Shown here one piece after another: positions 50,743 to 59,134 of a stretch of 64,000 nucleotides of DNA. Source of the DNA: an uncultured Blautia sp. (GTDB taxonomy: Bacteria > Bacillota > Clostridia > Lachnospirales > Lachnospiraceae). The notes beneath the pieces are model-generated. The model had not been told where the DNA came from, did no database searches, and saw only the letters and a list, made by a program, of their open reading frames with translations. Position 1 is the stretch's first letter, and the number at the start of each line of letters is the position of its first letter. Position numbers and translations under genes: made by a program. The stretch lies in contig CAKRXU010000007.1 in NCBI GenBank assembly GCA_934424575.1, positions 1 through 64,000 of the forward strand. The letters are read 5' to 3'.

Positions 50743-51813
50743 ATGAAGCATATTGTTCTTACCGGCGGCGGTACTGCCGGACACGTTACTCCAAACATAG
50801 CATTGATCCCTACTCTCAAAGAAGCTGGATATCAAATATCTTATATCGGTTCCTACAACGGAATTGAACGCAAACTGATCGAAGAACTCGGAATCCCATA
50901 TTATGGAATTTCTTCAGGTAAATTAAGACGTTATTTTGATCCGAAGAACTTTTCTGACCCGTTCCGTGTTCTCAAAGGTTTCCACGAAGCCAAGAAGCTT
51001 CTCAAACAACTGAAACCTGATGTAGTTTTTTCAAAGGGTGGTTTTGTTACCGTCCCTGTTGTTATCGCTGCAAAGCGTTGTAAGATCCCAGCAATCATCC
51101 ATGAGTCTGATATGACTCCAGGACTTGCCAACAAACTGTGTATTCCATCTGCTGCAAAAGTCTGCTGTAACTTTCCTGAGACTGTCAACAGCCTTCCAAA
51201 AGACAAAGCAGTTCTCACCGGTACTCCGATCCGTCAGGAACTGTTAAACGGAAACAAAGAAGCCGGCCGTCAGTTCTGCGGATTTACTTCGGACAAACCA
51301 GTTCTCATGATCATCGGCGGAAGCCTCGGTGCTGCCTCTGTAAATGATCATGTCCGCAAGATCCTTCCAGAACTTCTGAAGGACTTTCAGGTAATTCATC
51401 TGTGTGGTAAGGGAAAAATGGATGAGAAACTGACTGGCACTGTCGGATATGTACAGTATGAATATATTAAAGATGAGCTGCCAGATCTCTTTGCCCTGGC
51501 AGACATCGTGATTTCCCGTGCAGGAGCCAATGCGATCTGTGAGATCAGCGCTCTCCACAAACCAAATCTTCTGATTCCGCTGTCTGCCAACGCAAGCCGC
51601 GGCGACCAGATTCTGAATGCCCGTTCTTTTGAAAAGCAGGGATACAGTATGGTTCTTGAAGAGGAAGAAATCACTGACCAGAAGCTTCTTGACACTATCC
51701 ATCAGCTTTATGACAATCGTGAATCTTTCGTGAAAGCCATGTCAGGAAGCCAGCATATGGATTCCATCCATCATATCGTTTCTCTTATTGAAGAATGTGT
51801 TGCGTCCAAATAA
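50743..51813 (+). CDS. murG: Undecaprenyl-PP-MurNAc-pentapeptide GlcNAc transferase MurG
   Basis: A 356-aa protein from ATG 50743 (CAGGAGGA ahead). GGGTAGHVTPNIAL is the lipid-I-binding G-loop. VVFSKGGFVTVPVV, HESDMTPGLANKL, MIIGGSLGAASVN and SRAGANAICEISAL are the successive MurG signatures. It adds GlcNAc to lipid I at the membrane to give lipid II. It is divergent from the DUF4367-like gene. It stands alone, as murC does. Confidence 0.95.
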   Translation: MKHIVLTGGGTAGHVTPNIALIPTLKEAGYQISYIGSYNGIERKLIEELGIPYYGISSGKLRRYFDPKNFSDPFRVLKGFHEAKKLLKQLKPDVVFSKGGFVTVPVVIAAKRCKIPAIIHESDMTPGLANKLCIPSAAKVCCNFPETVNSLPKDKAVLTGTPIRQELLNGNKEAGRQFCGFTSDKPVLMIIGGSLGAASVNDHVRKILPELLKDFQVIHLCGKGKMDEKLTGTVGYVQYEYIKDELPDLFALADIVISRAGANAICEISALHKPNLLIPLSANASRGDQILNARSFEKQGYSMVLEEEEITDQKLLDTIHQLYDNRESFVKAMSGSQHMDSIHHIVSLIEECVASK

Positions 51814-51823
51814 TAAATTTTTT

Positions 51824-51860
51824 ACGCAGATGACTTATCAGGGTTGTCTGCGTATTTTCT
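51824..51860 (+). terminator. Terminator of murG, reaching into the sigma-factor gene
   Basis: ACGCAGA (51824-51830) pairs with TCTGCGT (51847-51853), followed by ATTTTCTT. The second arm lies inside the 3' end of the convergent sigma-factor gene. Confidence 0.75.
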
Positions 51861-52371
51861 TGAGTTTCTTTTCCAGCCACGCTTTTGCTCTGAGATTCCG
51901 ATTGTTGACAGCATTTCTTGTCATTCCATGCTGTTCTGCTACTTCATCCGGTGGAACTCCACGATATTTTGTCTGATACAGAATATCATAACTTACGGGA
52001 TTCTCCTTCTGAAGCATATTCAGAGCCTGTCTCCGTTCTTCTTTGTCTTCCATCTCAAGGATCACGGTTTCTGGATTACTTCTTTCATCTATAATCATTT
52101 CACCATTTTCCTCGTCATCTATAATACACATTTCCCGTCTGTTACAGGACCGGTCCATATAGTCAAGACATGCCATTCTGGTTTTGTAACTTACCAGAGT
52201 TTTCAGCCTTTCTTCACTGGAGAAATCCAGTCTCTCCTGATGATCCATAAGGTAAAGAAACACCTCCTGAGCAATATCCCAGGAAGCGTCCCTGTCCCTA
52301 ATGATCCTGTTGGCAAGATTTGCTGAGAAATCAAAGTAAAGATCATAAAATTGATCAAAATTCTCAACCAT
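51838..52371 (-). CDS. Sigma-70 family (ECF-like) sigma factor
   Basis: A 177-aa protein. Region 2 (LANRIIRDRDASWDIAQEVFLYLM, LKTLVSYKTRMACLDYM) and region 4 (YDILYQTKYRGVPPDEVAEQHGMTRNAVNNRNLRAKAWLEKKL) bracket an acidic linker (DEENGEMIIDE). It would direct RNA polymerase to a special promoter set. No anti-sigma gene is adjacent. It is 24 bp from the HIT gene in the same direction and its 3' end is covered by the murG terminator. Confidence 0.85.
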   Translation of the reverse strand: MVENFDQFYDLYFDFSANLANRIIRDRDASWDIAQEVFLYLMDHQERLDFSSEERLKTLVSYKTRMACLDYMDRSCNRREMCIIDDEENGEMIIDERSNPETVILEMEDKEERRQALNMLQKENPVSYDILYQTKYRGVPPDEVAEQHGMTRNAVNNRNLRAKAWLEKKLKKIRRQP

Positions 52372-52395
52372 ATATTCTGTGTATTTCCGGCAGTA

Positions 52396-52797
52396 TTATT
52401 TTACTTTTGCCAGAATTTCCTCTCTCTCTTCATCTGTCAGCTTTCCAGGATTCCAGGCAATTCCAACATTATCTCCCTCATACCTTGGAATCAGATGCAT
52501 ATGAAAATGGAATACTGTCTGACCTGCGATTTCTCCATTATTCTGCACGATATTGAATCCATCACAATTCAGTCCATCTCTGAGTTTTGTTGCCATATGC
52601 TTCGCAAGGATCATTGCCTTTCCTGCTGTTTTATCCGGAAGTTCATAAATATTTGCTGCATGTGCTTTCGGAAGAATCAGCGCATGTCCCTTGCTCGCCG
52701 GTCCAAGATCGAGGATCACACGAAACTCCTCGTCCTCATACAATGTTGCTGAAGGAATTTCTCCGTTTGCAATTTTACAAAAAATACAATTTTCCAT
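52396..52797 (-). CDS. HIT family nucleotide hydrolase
   Basis: A 133-aa protein beginning ENCIFCKIANGEIPSATLYEDE, with FHFHMHLIPRY carrying the catalytic HxHxH triad. It belongs to the Hint/HIT branch that hydrolyses nucleoside phosphoramidates or similar substrates. N-terminal CIFC may bind zinc, as in other bacterial HIT proteins. It lies 24 bp upstream of the sigma factor gene in the same direction. Confidence 0.95.
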   Translation of the reverse strand: MENCIFCKIANGEIPSATLYEDEEFRVILDLGPASKGHALILPKAHAANIYELPDKTAGKAMILAKHMATKLRDGLNCDGFNIVQNNGEIAGQTVFHFHMHLIPRYEGDNVGIAWNPGKLTDEEREEILAKVK

Positions 52798-52876
52798 GAT
52801 GATCTTCTCCTTTATTTTGTAGTATTATCTGGTTCTATTGTGACGTATTTTATCGAATTTTTCAATACGAAATTTG

Positions 52877-52905
52877 TTGCTTTCGACAAATTCAAATGCT
52901 ACACT
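52877..52905 (+). promoter_or_regulatory. Promoter of the orphan kinase with a Spo0A-box match
   Basis: TTGCTT (52877-52882), 17-bp spacer, TACACT (52900-52905). Within the spacer TTTCGACAAA (52881-52890) is the reverse complement of TTTGTCGAAA, an exact Spo0A box. Confidence 0.5.
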
Positions 52906-52924
52906 TTTTACGAGGTGACAGATT

Positions 52925-53632
52925 ATGAAAGAAAAAATCGATTCTGCAAAACAGACAGAACAAGTTCAAATCCTGCTTTCCAGATTTTCTCATGAGCTGC
53001 GCAATCCACTGGCTCTTCTCTCCAGTGAATTACAGCTTCTGGCATCTTCCCATCCTGAACTCTCCTCTGATGAACAATGGGAAAATATTTTGGGAAATCT
53101 GGAATATATCCATGCACTGCTGGATGACTTGTCCAGATACCAGAATGCAGGGCATCTTTCCCTTGTCTCAACAGACTTAAGCATCTGTTTAAACGATATC
53201 GCAAAATCCTTTCGCCCGATTCTGGACTATCTTGGTATTGAATTTATTACGGATATCCCCCATAATCTCCCCAGACTGTCTCTGGACCCGTTAAAAATTC
53301 GCCAGGCATTTCTGAACCTTCTACGCAATGCACAGGAATCTATCAGCCATTCTCATGGCGTCATCCGTTTTCATGCAGAAGCCACCACAGAAGACGTACA
53401 TATTATTGTCTGTGATAACGGCTGCGGCATGACCTCCTCTCAAAAAACACGGGCATTTGAACCTTTCATAACCTACAAGTCCGGCGGCACCGGCCTCGGA
53501 CTTGCTGTCACCAGGCAGATCATTGAAGCACATCACGGATCCATACAGATAGAAAGTACTCCTGAAACCGGAAGCACTTTTCATATCTATATTCCATTAG
53601 TCCAGCCAGTCAATAACAGTCATAAAATCTGA
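52925..53632 (+). CDS. Orphan cytosolic sensor histidine kinase
   Basis: A 235-aa kinase with no membrane helix and no sensor domain. RFSHELRNPLALLSSEL holds the phosphorylated His (H23). The HATPase domain follows (RQAFLNLLRNAQESI N-box, CDNGCGMT, GGTGLGLAV). No response regulator is beside it. Size and layout recall the kinase core of sporulation kinases (KinB-like). A Spo0A-box match in its promoter supports a phosphorelay role, but that is an inference. GAGGTGA precedes the ATG. Confidence 0.87.
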   Translation: MKEKIDSAKQTEQVQILLSRFSHELRNPLALLSSELQLLASSHPELSSDEQWENILGNLEYIHALLDDLSRYQNAGHLSLVSTDLSICLNDIAKSFRPILDYLGIEFITDIPHNLPRLSLDPLKIRQAFLNLLRNAQESISHSHGVIRFHAEATTEDVHIIVCDNGCGMTSSQKTRAFEPFITYKSGGTGLGLAVTRQIIEAHHGSIQIESTPETGSTFHIYIPLVQPVNNSHKI

Positions 53633-53634
53633 TG

Positions 53635-54237
53635 TCACGATCTTTTTCTCGAAGGATGCCATAATACAACCGCAAGAACAAAACCAGCCAGCAAACCGCC
53701 TACATGTGCAGCATTATCAACCCCTGAACTGGCAAATCCGAAGTACAGAGAAAACGCTGCCATAATAAGGATCTGTCTCATAGAAAGATCGCCAAGCCAT
53801 CCTTTATTGCGAACTACTACATAAATCATGGCTCCCATCACCGCAAACACAGCTCCGGATGCTCCGGCAGAGACCGAAAAATCCTGCTGCCAAAGTTCCA
53901 GAAACAGCGAGAAAATATTTCCGGCAATTCCACCAAGAAGATAGATAAGCAGAAAACGGATCTTTCCGATCACCTGCTCCAGCCGGCTTCCAAGGACAAA
54001 CAGCACCAGCATATTGTTTACAAGATGCTCGATCCCGAAGTGCAGAAACATAGAAGTAAACAGTCGGTAAACTTCTCCATTTCCCACAATATAAGGCGTA
54101 TACGCCGCTCCATATTCCAACACATGCCATGCATTCTGCGAAGTCCCGGTAAGTTCCACTGCAATAAAAACCAGAACATTTATAAGAATCAGCGCAACCG
54201 TCACCGGTTCCTTTCGAATCTCTTCCAAAATCCTCAC
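53635..54237 (-). CDS. Rhomboid family intramembrane serine protease
   Basis: A 200-aa protein with about six membrane helices. SAGASGAVFAVMGA contains the catalytic Ser of GxSG, and DNAAHVGGLLAGF the catalytic His. FLHFGIEHLVNNMLVLFVLG carries the conserved loop and Asn. It cuts other membrane proteins within the bilayer; the substrate is unknown. It lies just downstream of the Tad operon (109 bp) in the same direction. It is convergent with the kinase gene. Confidence 0.93.
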   Translation of the reverse strand: MRILEEIRKEPVTVALILINVLVFIAVELTGTSQNAWHVLEYGAAYTPYIVGNGEVYRLFTSMFLHFGIEHLVNNMLVLFVLGSRLEQVIGKIRFLLIYLLGGIAGNIFSLFLELWQQDFSVSAGASGAVFAVMGAMIYVVVRNKGWLGDLSMRQILIMAAFSLYFGFASSGVDNAAHVGGLLAGFVLAVVLWHPSRKRS

Positions 54238-54346
54238 CCCATTCTGTCAGATTTCCTGCATTGTTCCGTTTATTCTAACAGATGGGATGTTGCATGGCAA
54301 GAACTATGCTTTTATAAAATCTTATCTTTTTATAAACCCATAAATT

Positions 54347-55705
54347 TTATTTTATAAATACGTACCGCGCCTCCGCAAAATCCACTTCATCTTCATCCTG
54401 AAGCTGGTATTCTTCATTTCCTTTCAGTATTCTTCCATTCACAGAAGTTCCATTTCGAGAATTCAGATCCGCCAGGAAATATTCTTCCTCAATTTTGCGT
54501 ATCCGGGCATGAACACGACTCACTGTAGCCAGCGGAATCACTGCATCTGCTGCATTTTCCATTTTTCCGATCACCGTCAGTTCCTGTTCCAGAAAAATCG
54601 TCGCGAATTCTCCAGGTTCTTTGCTGACCAGACTGGACGGACCTTTGAGCTGTCCCGCTGAAAGCACCACAGTTTCTCCATAATCCGTTTTTTCGGACTC
54701 CTCTCTGAAAAGGGGTTTTCTTTTTTCTCCTTGCTGGATTTTTGGGCTGTATTCAAGATCAAGGCCATCTGTTTTTTCCTGCTTTGCCGAAAATTCCCTG
54801 CGGACTTTCTGCCGCCACTCAGTGGTTTCATTCCTCTTTTTGTTCTTCTTTTCTATTATCCATGCGCCCAGAGCACCCGTTCCCAGAAGGAGAATTGCAG
54901 CCGCCAGCACGATCTCTATTGGAATTTCCGGAAGATATCCCAGATAGCACGCAACAAGAACTGCCAGAAGGACCACCGTTCCAAGCCCACAGCTTCCCAG
55001 CCACAGAAACCTGCTGTCTATATTTTTCTTTGCCTTATCGGGCTTCTCCTCTGGAATTTCTGTTATCTCTGTTTTATGATCAAATTCCATTTTCTCTGGA
55101 GATTCCTGCTGCAAGATCTTTTCTTCAGATTCTTCTTTTTTCTCTTTTGGAATCTCTTCTGGATCTTTCTGATAGATAAGCTCTTTTATCATTTCCAGCT
55201 GAATCCCTGCTTCCAGAGCTTTTCGATAAATCCCATAGCCCATCATAACAGCCGTCGAATCTTCATGATCCAGCTTTGGCAGAAAATATTCCGTCATCTC
55301 CCGAAACTGTTTCTGGATCGGTTTTGATTCTCCAGGCAGACAACAAAAATATAATTTCTGCTTTTCAATATCAAGATACATATATTCCGGCGAAAGCAGC
55401 AGCTGGTCTGTATTCAGAAGAAACTCTGCCATCTCCTCCATGATCTTCACAAATCCACCAAAGATCACTTTGAGATCTGCCGCCTTAAGTTTTTTCTGCT
55501 CATAAAAAGATGCCAGAGACTGCCTCGAAGTAATATCATAATAAAACAAAAATTTTCCATCCAGTCCCTGTATCCTGCATTTCAATATAGAAGGCACTGC
55601 ATTTCCTGTCAGCATCCGAACCTGATAAGAAGAAGTATCCACCGGATGATCTCCATGTAAGATCAGATAATTATGGCTCACATCCCTTTTATATTCTGCA
55701 TGCAT
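54347..55705 (-). CDS. DUF6382/FHA domain protein of the Tad locus
   Basis: A 452-aa protein. The N-terminal DUF6382-like domain (about 1-185: VSHNYLILHG, FLFYYDITSRQSL, LSPEYMYLDIEKQKLYFCCLPG) is followed by a Glu/Lys-rich linker. Two membrane helices come next (about 232-255 and 259-278), then a second linker and a C-terminal FHA domain (about 370-452: VIGKMENAADAVIPLATVSRVHA, LNSRNGTSVNGR). FHA domains bind phosphothreonine, so a Ser/Thr kinase may regulate the pilus. It is the last gene of the operon, 5 bp behind the TadE gene. Confidence 0.85.
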   Translation of the reverse strand: MHAEYKRDVSHNYLILHGDHPVDTSSYQVRMLTGNAVPSILKCRIQGLDGKFLFYYDITSRQSLASFYEQKKLKAADLKVIFGGFVKIMEEMAEFLLNTDQLLLSPEYMYLDIEKQKLYFCCLPGESKPIQKQFREMTEYFLPKLDHEDSTAVMMGYGIYRKALEAGIQLEMIKELIYQKDPEEIPKEKKEESEEKILQQESPEKMEFDHKTEITEIPEEKPDKAKKNIDSRFLWLGSCGLGTVVLLAVLVACYLGYLPEIPIEIVLAAAILLLGTGALGAWIIEKKNKKRNETTEWRQKVRREFSAKQEKTDGLDLEYSPKIQQGEKRKPLFREESEKTDYGETVVLSAGQLKGPSSLVSKEPGEFATIFLEQELTVIGKMENAADAVIPLATVSRVHARIRKIEEEYFLADLNSRNGTSVNGRILKGNEEYQLQDEDEVDFAEARYVFIK

Positions 55706-55709
55706 TTCT

Positions 55710-56147
55710 TTATCCTCCTATTTCTTCTATTATCGTGGAAGCCGCCCTGATCTTTCTGATCCATTCTACCGGACGGATAACTTTGGAGCTTCCCTTCACC
55801 TGAAGTTTCCACGAAAAGCCGCCAAAACCAGAAATCGTATCTGCGGTATAGGAAACTTCGATCTCTCTGCCTGACTTTACCTGTCTCGACAGATTCTCTG
55901 CTCCAAAAAATCCCACATTTCCAAGTTCCTGGCTTCTCTGCATGGCTGCTTCTGCGGGCTGTCCTTCTTTTTGTACACCTTCTATACTTCCGGTAAGTGC
56001 AGCCTCATACGCCGCCGCGGTCAGCCACGCACGATTATGCACAAAAAAGCTCAAATACATTACACCGATCAGAACAAACAGCACCAATGACATTATACAT
56101 GCCGCCTCCACCGTAAAACTTCCCTTTTTCATGTTTCTTTTTTTCAT
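55710..56147 (-). CDS. TadE-like pseudopilin
   Basis: A 145-aa protein. KKGSFTVEAACIMSLVLFVLIG is the prepilin-like signal: a Gly-Ser start, a Glu in the fifth hydrophobic position, then one hydrophobic helix. The rest (FVHNRAWLTAAAYEAALTG, SYTADTISGFGGFSWKLQV) is a small extracytoplasmic domain. Such TadE-like pseudopilins assist Flp fibre assembly. The ATG at 56147 overlaps the prepilin peptidase gene upstream by four bases. A second in-frame ATG five codons in (MKKGSF) is possible. Confidence 0.85.
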   Translation of the reverse strand: MKKRNMKKGSFTVEAACIMSLVLFVLIGVMYLSFFVHNRAWLTAAAYEAALTGSIEGVQKEGQPAEAAMQRSQELGNVGFFGAENLSRQVKSGREIEVSYTADTISGFGGFSWKLQVKGSSKVIRPVEWIRKIRAASTIIEEIGG

Positions 56148-56560
56148 ATCAGAATTGCTCCTATATATCCCACCGCCAGAAATGGCAGAAGTGGTATCTC
56201 AGTCTTTCTGCTCTTTTTACAGACTACAAGAAGAATTCCGGACCAGAATGCCGCAAAAAACAATCCCATACAAAGCATCCGCACATAAATTTCCGTACTC
56301 AGCATTGTTCCCAGTGCAAGCAAGACCCATCCGTCACCTGCCCCGATCGCTCCATGACTCACAAAACCAAATGCAAGAAACATTATTCCAAGTCCTGCCG
56401 GGATCAGAATATCGCCAATCTGTCTTCCCTGCAAAATACTGCTCAAAATTCCACAGACACCATAAACTGCTGTCAGAAGCAGTGAAATTTCTTTTGATCT
56501 GAAATCCAGCCAGCTATTCACTGCCAGAAAAATTACCGTTCCGGTTTCCTTCAAATACAT
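56144..56560 (-). CDS. Second prepilin peptidase (A24 family)
   Basis: A 138-aa membrane protein with about five helices. WLDFRSKEIS and GAGDGWVLLALG supply the two catalytic Asp of the TadV/CpaA branch. It should trim the prepilin leaders of Flp and TadE-like proteins. It is one of two A24 peptidases in the locus. It is overlapped by the TadE gene (4 bp) and is 10 bp behind the Cys-module pseudopilin gene. Confidence 0.88.
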   Translation of the reverse strand: MYLKETGTVIFLAVNSWLDFRSKEISLLLTAVYGVCGILSSILQGRQIGDILIPAGLGIMFLAFGFVSHGAIGAGDGWVLLALGTMLSTEIYVRMLCMGLFFAAFWSGILLVVCKKSRKTEIPLLPFLAVGYIGAILI

Positions 56561-56569
56561 CGCACCTCC

Positions 56570-57367
56570 TTACCCACAGCTGCTGCAGGCATGCATATTT
56601 CCCAACTGTGACAGTTTTACCAGCTTTATCGTCCTCTTCAGTCCACTGCAGGTTTCCAGATTATGATACCGGTTTCCAGTCGAAGTGATATAGACACTGC
56701 TGGAAGGCTTCTGGCTCCGGCTGCACGATTCACATGCAGCATATTTTTCTCCATAACTGTTTCTCAGAGAAGAAATCCTTGAACCGGCAACCTGCTGCAG
56801 CGAAACCCGAAGATAACGACACCCCGGCGTTCTATGGTAAACAGAGCCTGATTCTGTCACATAAACCATCTCTTTCTGCTTATTTCCAGCTCCTGTACTG
56901 TCCTGCTCATCTGCTCCTGTCCATGCATGAACTGTTATAATATTCTGCATCCAGACTTTGGAAAGTGGGATCAGACCTCCTATCGGTGTATAAGAATATA
57001 CATCCGGCAAGGTTATTTTATCCGGTCCCTTTCCATCCAGAACATATGCATACATTCCCGCTTCCTTCGTTTTTTCACAGAGCTCCTGCAGGTGTATGGT
57101 CTGAACCCGGTAGATATCCATAAACGAAATCATAGTTATCATTCCCAGAAAAAAAAGTGGAAGCACCATAGCAGTTTCAACAGCAAGGCTGGCCTTCCGC
57201 CATCTTCTCAAAAAGGTGCAGAAAGACACTTTTTCAGAAGATCTGTAAAACTCTCCGTTCATCGGGGGAAACTGGAGAACTGATTTTTTTAGAGAGCGTT
57301 TCCTTTCTTTTTTCTTTCTGTCTATCATCTTTATATACCCATCATATATTTTCTCCTGAAAAAGCAT
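56570..57367 (-). CDS. TadE-like pseudopilin with tandem Cys modules
   Basis: A 265-aa protein. A basic cytoplasmic head is followed by KASLAVETAMVLPLFFLGM (about 58-76), a pseudopilin-type helix with the conserved Glu. The C-terminal 100 residues carry two similar modules: VYVTESGSVYHRTPGCRYL ending YAACESC, and VYITSTGNRYHNLETCSGL ending HACSSCG. Each has the pattern YHxxxxC...ACxxC, which looks like a small metal-binding or disulfide module. I know this module from secreted Firmicutes nuclease-like proteins but have no name for it. Here it would be displayed on the pilus base. It is unusual for the family. Confidence 0.8.
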   Translation of the reverse strand: MLFQEKIYDGYIKMIDRKKKERKRSLKKSVLQFPPMNGEFYRSSEKVSFCTFLRRWRKASLAVETAMVLPLFFLGMITMISFMDIYRVQTIHLQELCEKTKEAGMYAYVLDGKGPDKITLPDVYSYTPIGGLIPLSKVWMQNIITVHAWTGADEQDSTGAGNKQKEMVYVTESGSVYHRTPGCRYLRVSLQQVAGSRISSLRNSYGEKYAACESCSRSQKPSSSVYITSTGNRYHNLETCSGLKRTIKLVKLSQLGNMHACSSCG

Positions 57368-57418
57368 CTTTCTACACCTCTTTTTATGAGGCGGTTCCTT
57401 TTTGAACCGCCCAGGATT

Positions 57419-58906
57419 TCAGATATAACTGTACTGTCTCGTTACTGTAAATACTTTATTTCTGTTTGCATCAACGTCCACAGATGTCTCGATCGCTTCA
57501 ATACAGCAGTCCAGTCGAAAACTGTCTCTGCCTTTCGTGCTGCGGATACATACTTCGATCATATCCATCCCACGTTCCAGGTTTTCTCTCTTGGACTGTG
57601 TCAGAAGCAGCACCTGAAGATAGTCTTCATAGGACATTCCCTTCTCATCATTTCGTCTCTGACTGTCCAGATTTTCCAAAAGATGTGGCAGGCTCTCCAG
57701 TGACATCTGCCAGTTTGATGCATTCTTTATAAACGGAACCTTCCCACCGTGAAACAATTCACGTACATCCAGGATGCTCTCTGCAAATGACCAGCACAAC
57801 AATAGTGCCGCTTCAACGATGACCGCTGCAGGAGGCACCAGAAATCCAGATGCAATTGCCAGTGCCAGCGCATGCATCTGTGCTCTTTTTCCTGCATCAG
57901 ACATAAGAGCCGCAGCGTTGACTCCCTCGCGAATCAACAGAAGCCGATTCGCAACCAATCGAAGATTTGCCCTGTCATTATCATTTGCTCCAAGCAGATA
58001 TTCCTGCTGATACTTAAGCCCGGAAGATGCCGGTTTCTGGTAATTTCCAAGTTTGTCCGTCAGGTATTTCTGAAACAGAAGCTTTGAGGATTCAGAATTA
58101 TCTTCCTGTGGATTTCCAGGCATTGTCATTCCTTCTTCCAGCTTTCTTTTTGATACAAGATCACTAACTGAAATCTGTGCGTCAGAAATCCCCTTTGATG
58201 TTGGAACAACCAGATCCAGAATGCTCATGGTACGGATTCTTTTTATTACTGGGATCGGATTTATCGCACTCTCCGATTCTCCGTCTGAAAATCCGCCATC
58301 ACCACTTCCAAAATCTGCACCGCCATTCGCAGCATCTTTTTTGGCTTCCGCTTCTGCCTCCTGGCTTTTGTCAAATGCAGAGCTCATCTCAGAATCGTAG
58401 TTTTTCAACGTTTCACCATTTTCAGCTGTTTTTCCATCTGCCTCTGCCCGTTCTGTCTTATTCTGCTGGTCTCGCATTCGACTCAAAAAAAACTGCACAC
58501 CCTGGCTTCCCAACGTATCTTTCATATAAGAAACTGCCTGATGATAAAAGACCTCTCCATTCTGATCGGTTGCCAGACGATACCCGGTAAAACCGCCCTG
58601 TTTTATCCGAAGATTCTGGCTGTTCTGCTTCAGGACAGGTTTCATATAAGATTCAAGATTGTCATAAACAGCCGCCAGATTCAACTCTGTTCCACCCTGG
58701 GTCCCATCCAGAAAAAACAGATCATAATTTTTGAGAAGAGAACGGTCATACTGCCCAAACAGAGAATAAAGCCCAATATCCACACTGTTCAGGATCTGCG
58801 TTCTCGCCGCTGCTGCCTGTACAGACTGAATGCTGGCACTGACGAGCGACAGTAAAATACTCAGCACAAGCGCCAGAAAAACAGTAATGCTGCCCTTTTT
58901 GCCCAT
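57419..58906 (-). CDS. DUF5702 protein of the Tad locus (TadG-like)
   Basis: A 495-aa protein that begins MGKKGSITVFLALVLSILLSLV, a pseudopilin-like leader with a hydrophobic helix. A long extracytoplasmic region follows (QAAAARTQILNSVDIGLYSLF, YDLFFLDGTQGG), with an acidic/Gly stretch at 150-205. A second hydrophobic helix lies at about 350-375 (ALAIASGFLVPPAAVIVEAAL). This matches DUF5702, found in Gram-positive tad loci in the position of TadG. The upstream gene is the short Flp pilin. The function is unknown but structural. Confidence 0.85.
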   Translation of the reverse strand: MGKKGSITVFLALVLSILLSLVSASIQSVQAAAARTQILNSVDIGLYSLFGQYDRSLLKNYDLFFLDGTQGGTELNLAAVYDNLESYMKPVLKQNSQNLRIKQGGFTGYRLATDQNGEVFYHQAVSYMKDTLGSQGVQFFLSRMRDQQNKTERAEADGKTAENGETLKNYDSEMSSAFDKSQEAEAEAKKDAANGGADFGSGDGGFSDGESESAINPIPVIKRIRTMSILDLVVPTSKGISDAQISVSDLVSKRKLEEGMTMPGNPQEDNSESSKLLFQKYLTDKLGNYQKPASSGLKYQQEYLLGANDNDRANLRLVANRLLLIREGVNAAALMSDAGKRAQMHALALAIASGFLVPPAAVIVEAALLLCWSFAESILDVRELFHGGKVPFIKNASNWQMSLESLPHLLENLDSQRRNDEKGMSYEDYLQVLLLTQSKRENLERGMDMIEVCIRSTKGRDSFRLDCCIEAIETSVDVDANRNKVFTVTRQYSYI

Positions 58907-58921
58907 AAACAGTTCCCCATA

Positions 58922-59101
58922 TCAGATCGAGTTACTCTGTTTTGTGATCTTGCTGAGAATGGAATTCACAAGACTTGTAAGCTGCTCTTTAAAAATGATG
59001 ACCAGACTTATCAGGACCACCAATATCAAAATGATCTCTACCACGCCAACTGCATCTTCTTCCCTTCCAAACTCTCTTGCCGTTTCCAGAAATTCTCTCA
59101 T
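58922..59101 (-). CDS. Flp-type pilin
   Basis: A 59-aa protein from ATG 59101: MREFLETAREFGREEDAVGV, then VEIILILVVLISLVIIF, then KEQLTSLVNSILSKI. The charged N-terminus, the G-V-V-E-I start of the hydrophobic helix with its Glu, and the length all fit Flp1-type pilins. It is the main fibre subunit of Tad pili and should be cleaved by a prepilin peptidase of this locus. It lies between the TadC and DUF5702 genes. A GGGGAGG site precedes the ATG. Confidence 0.9.
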   Translation of the reverse strand: MREFLETAREFGREEDAVGVVEIILILVVLISLVIIFKEQLTSLVNSILSKITKQSNSI

Positions 59102-59134
59102 ATGTATACCTCCCCAATATATTTTTTATTCTTT

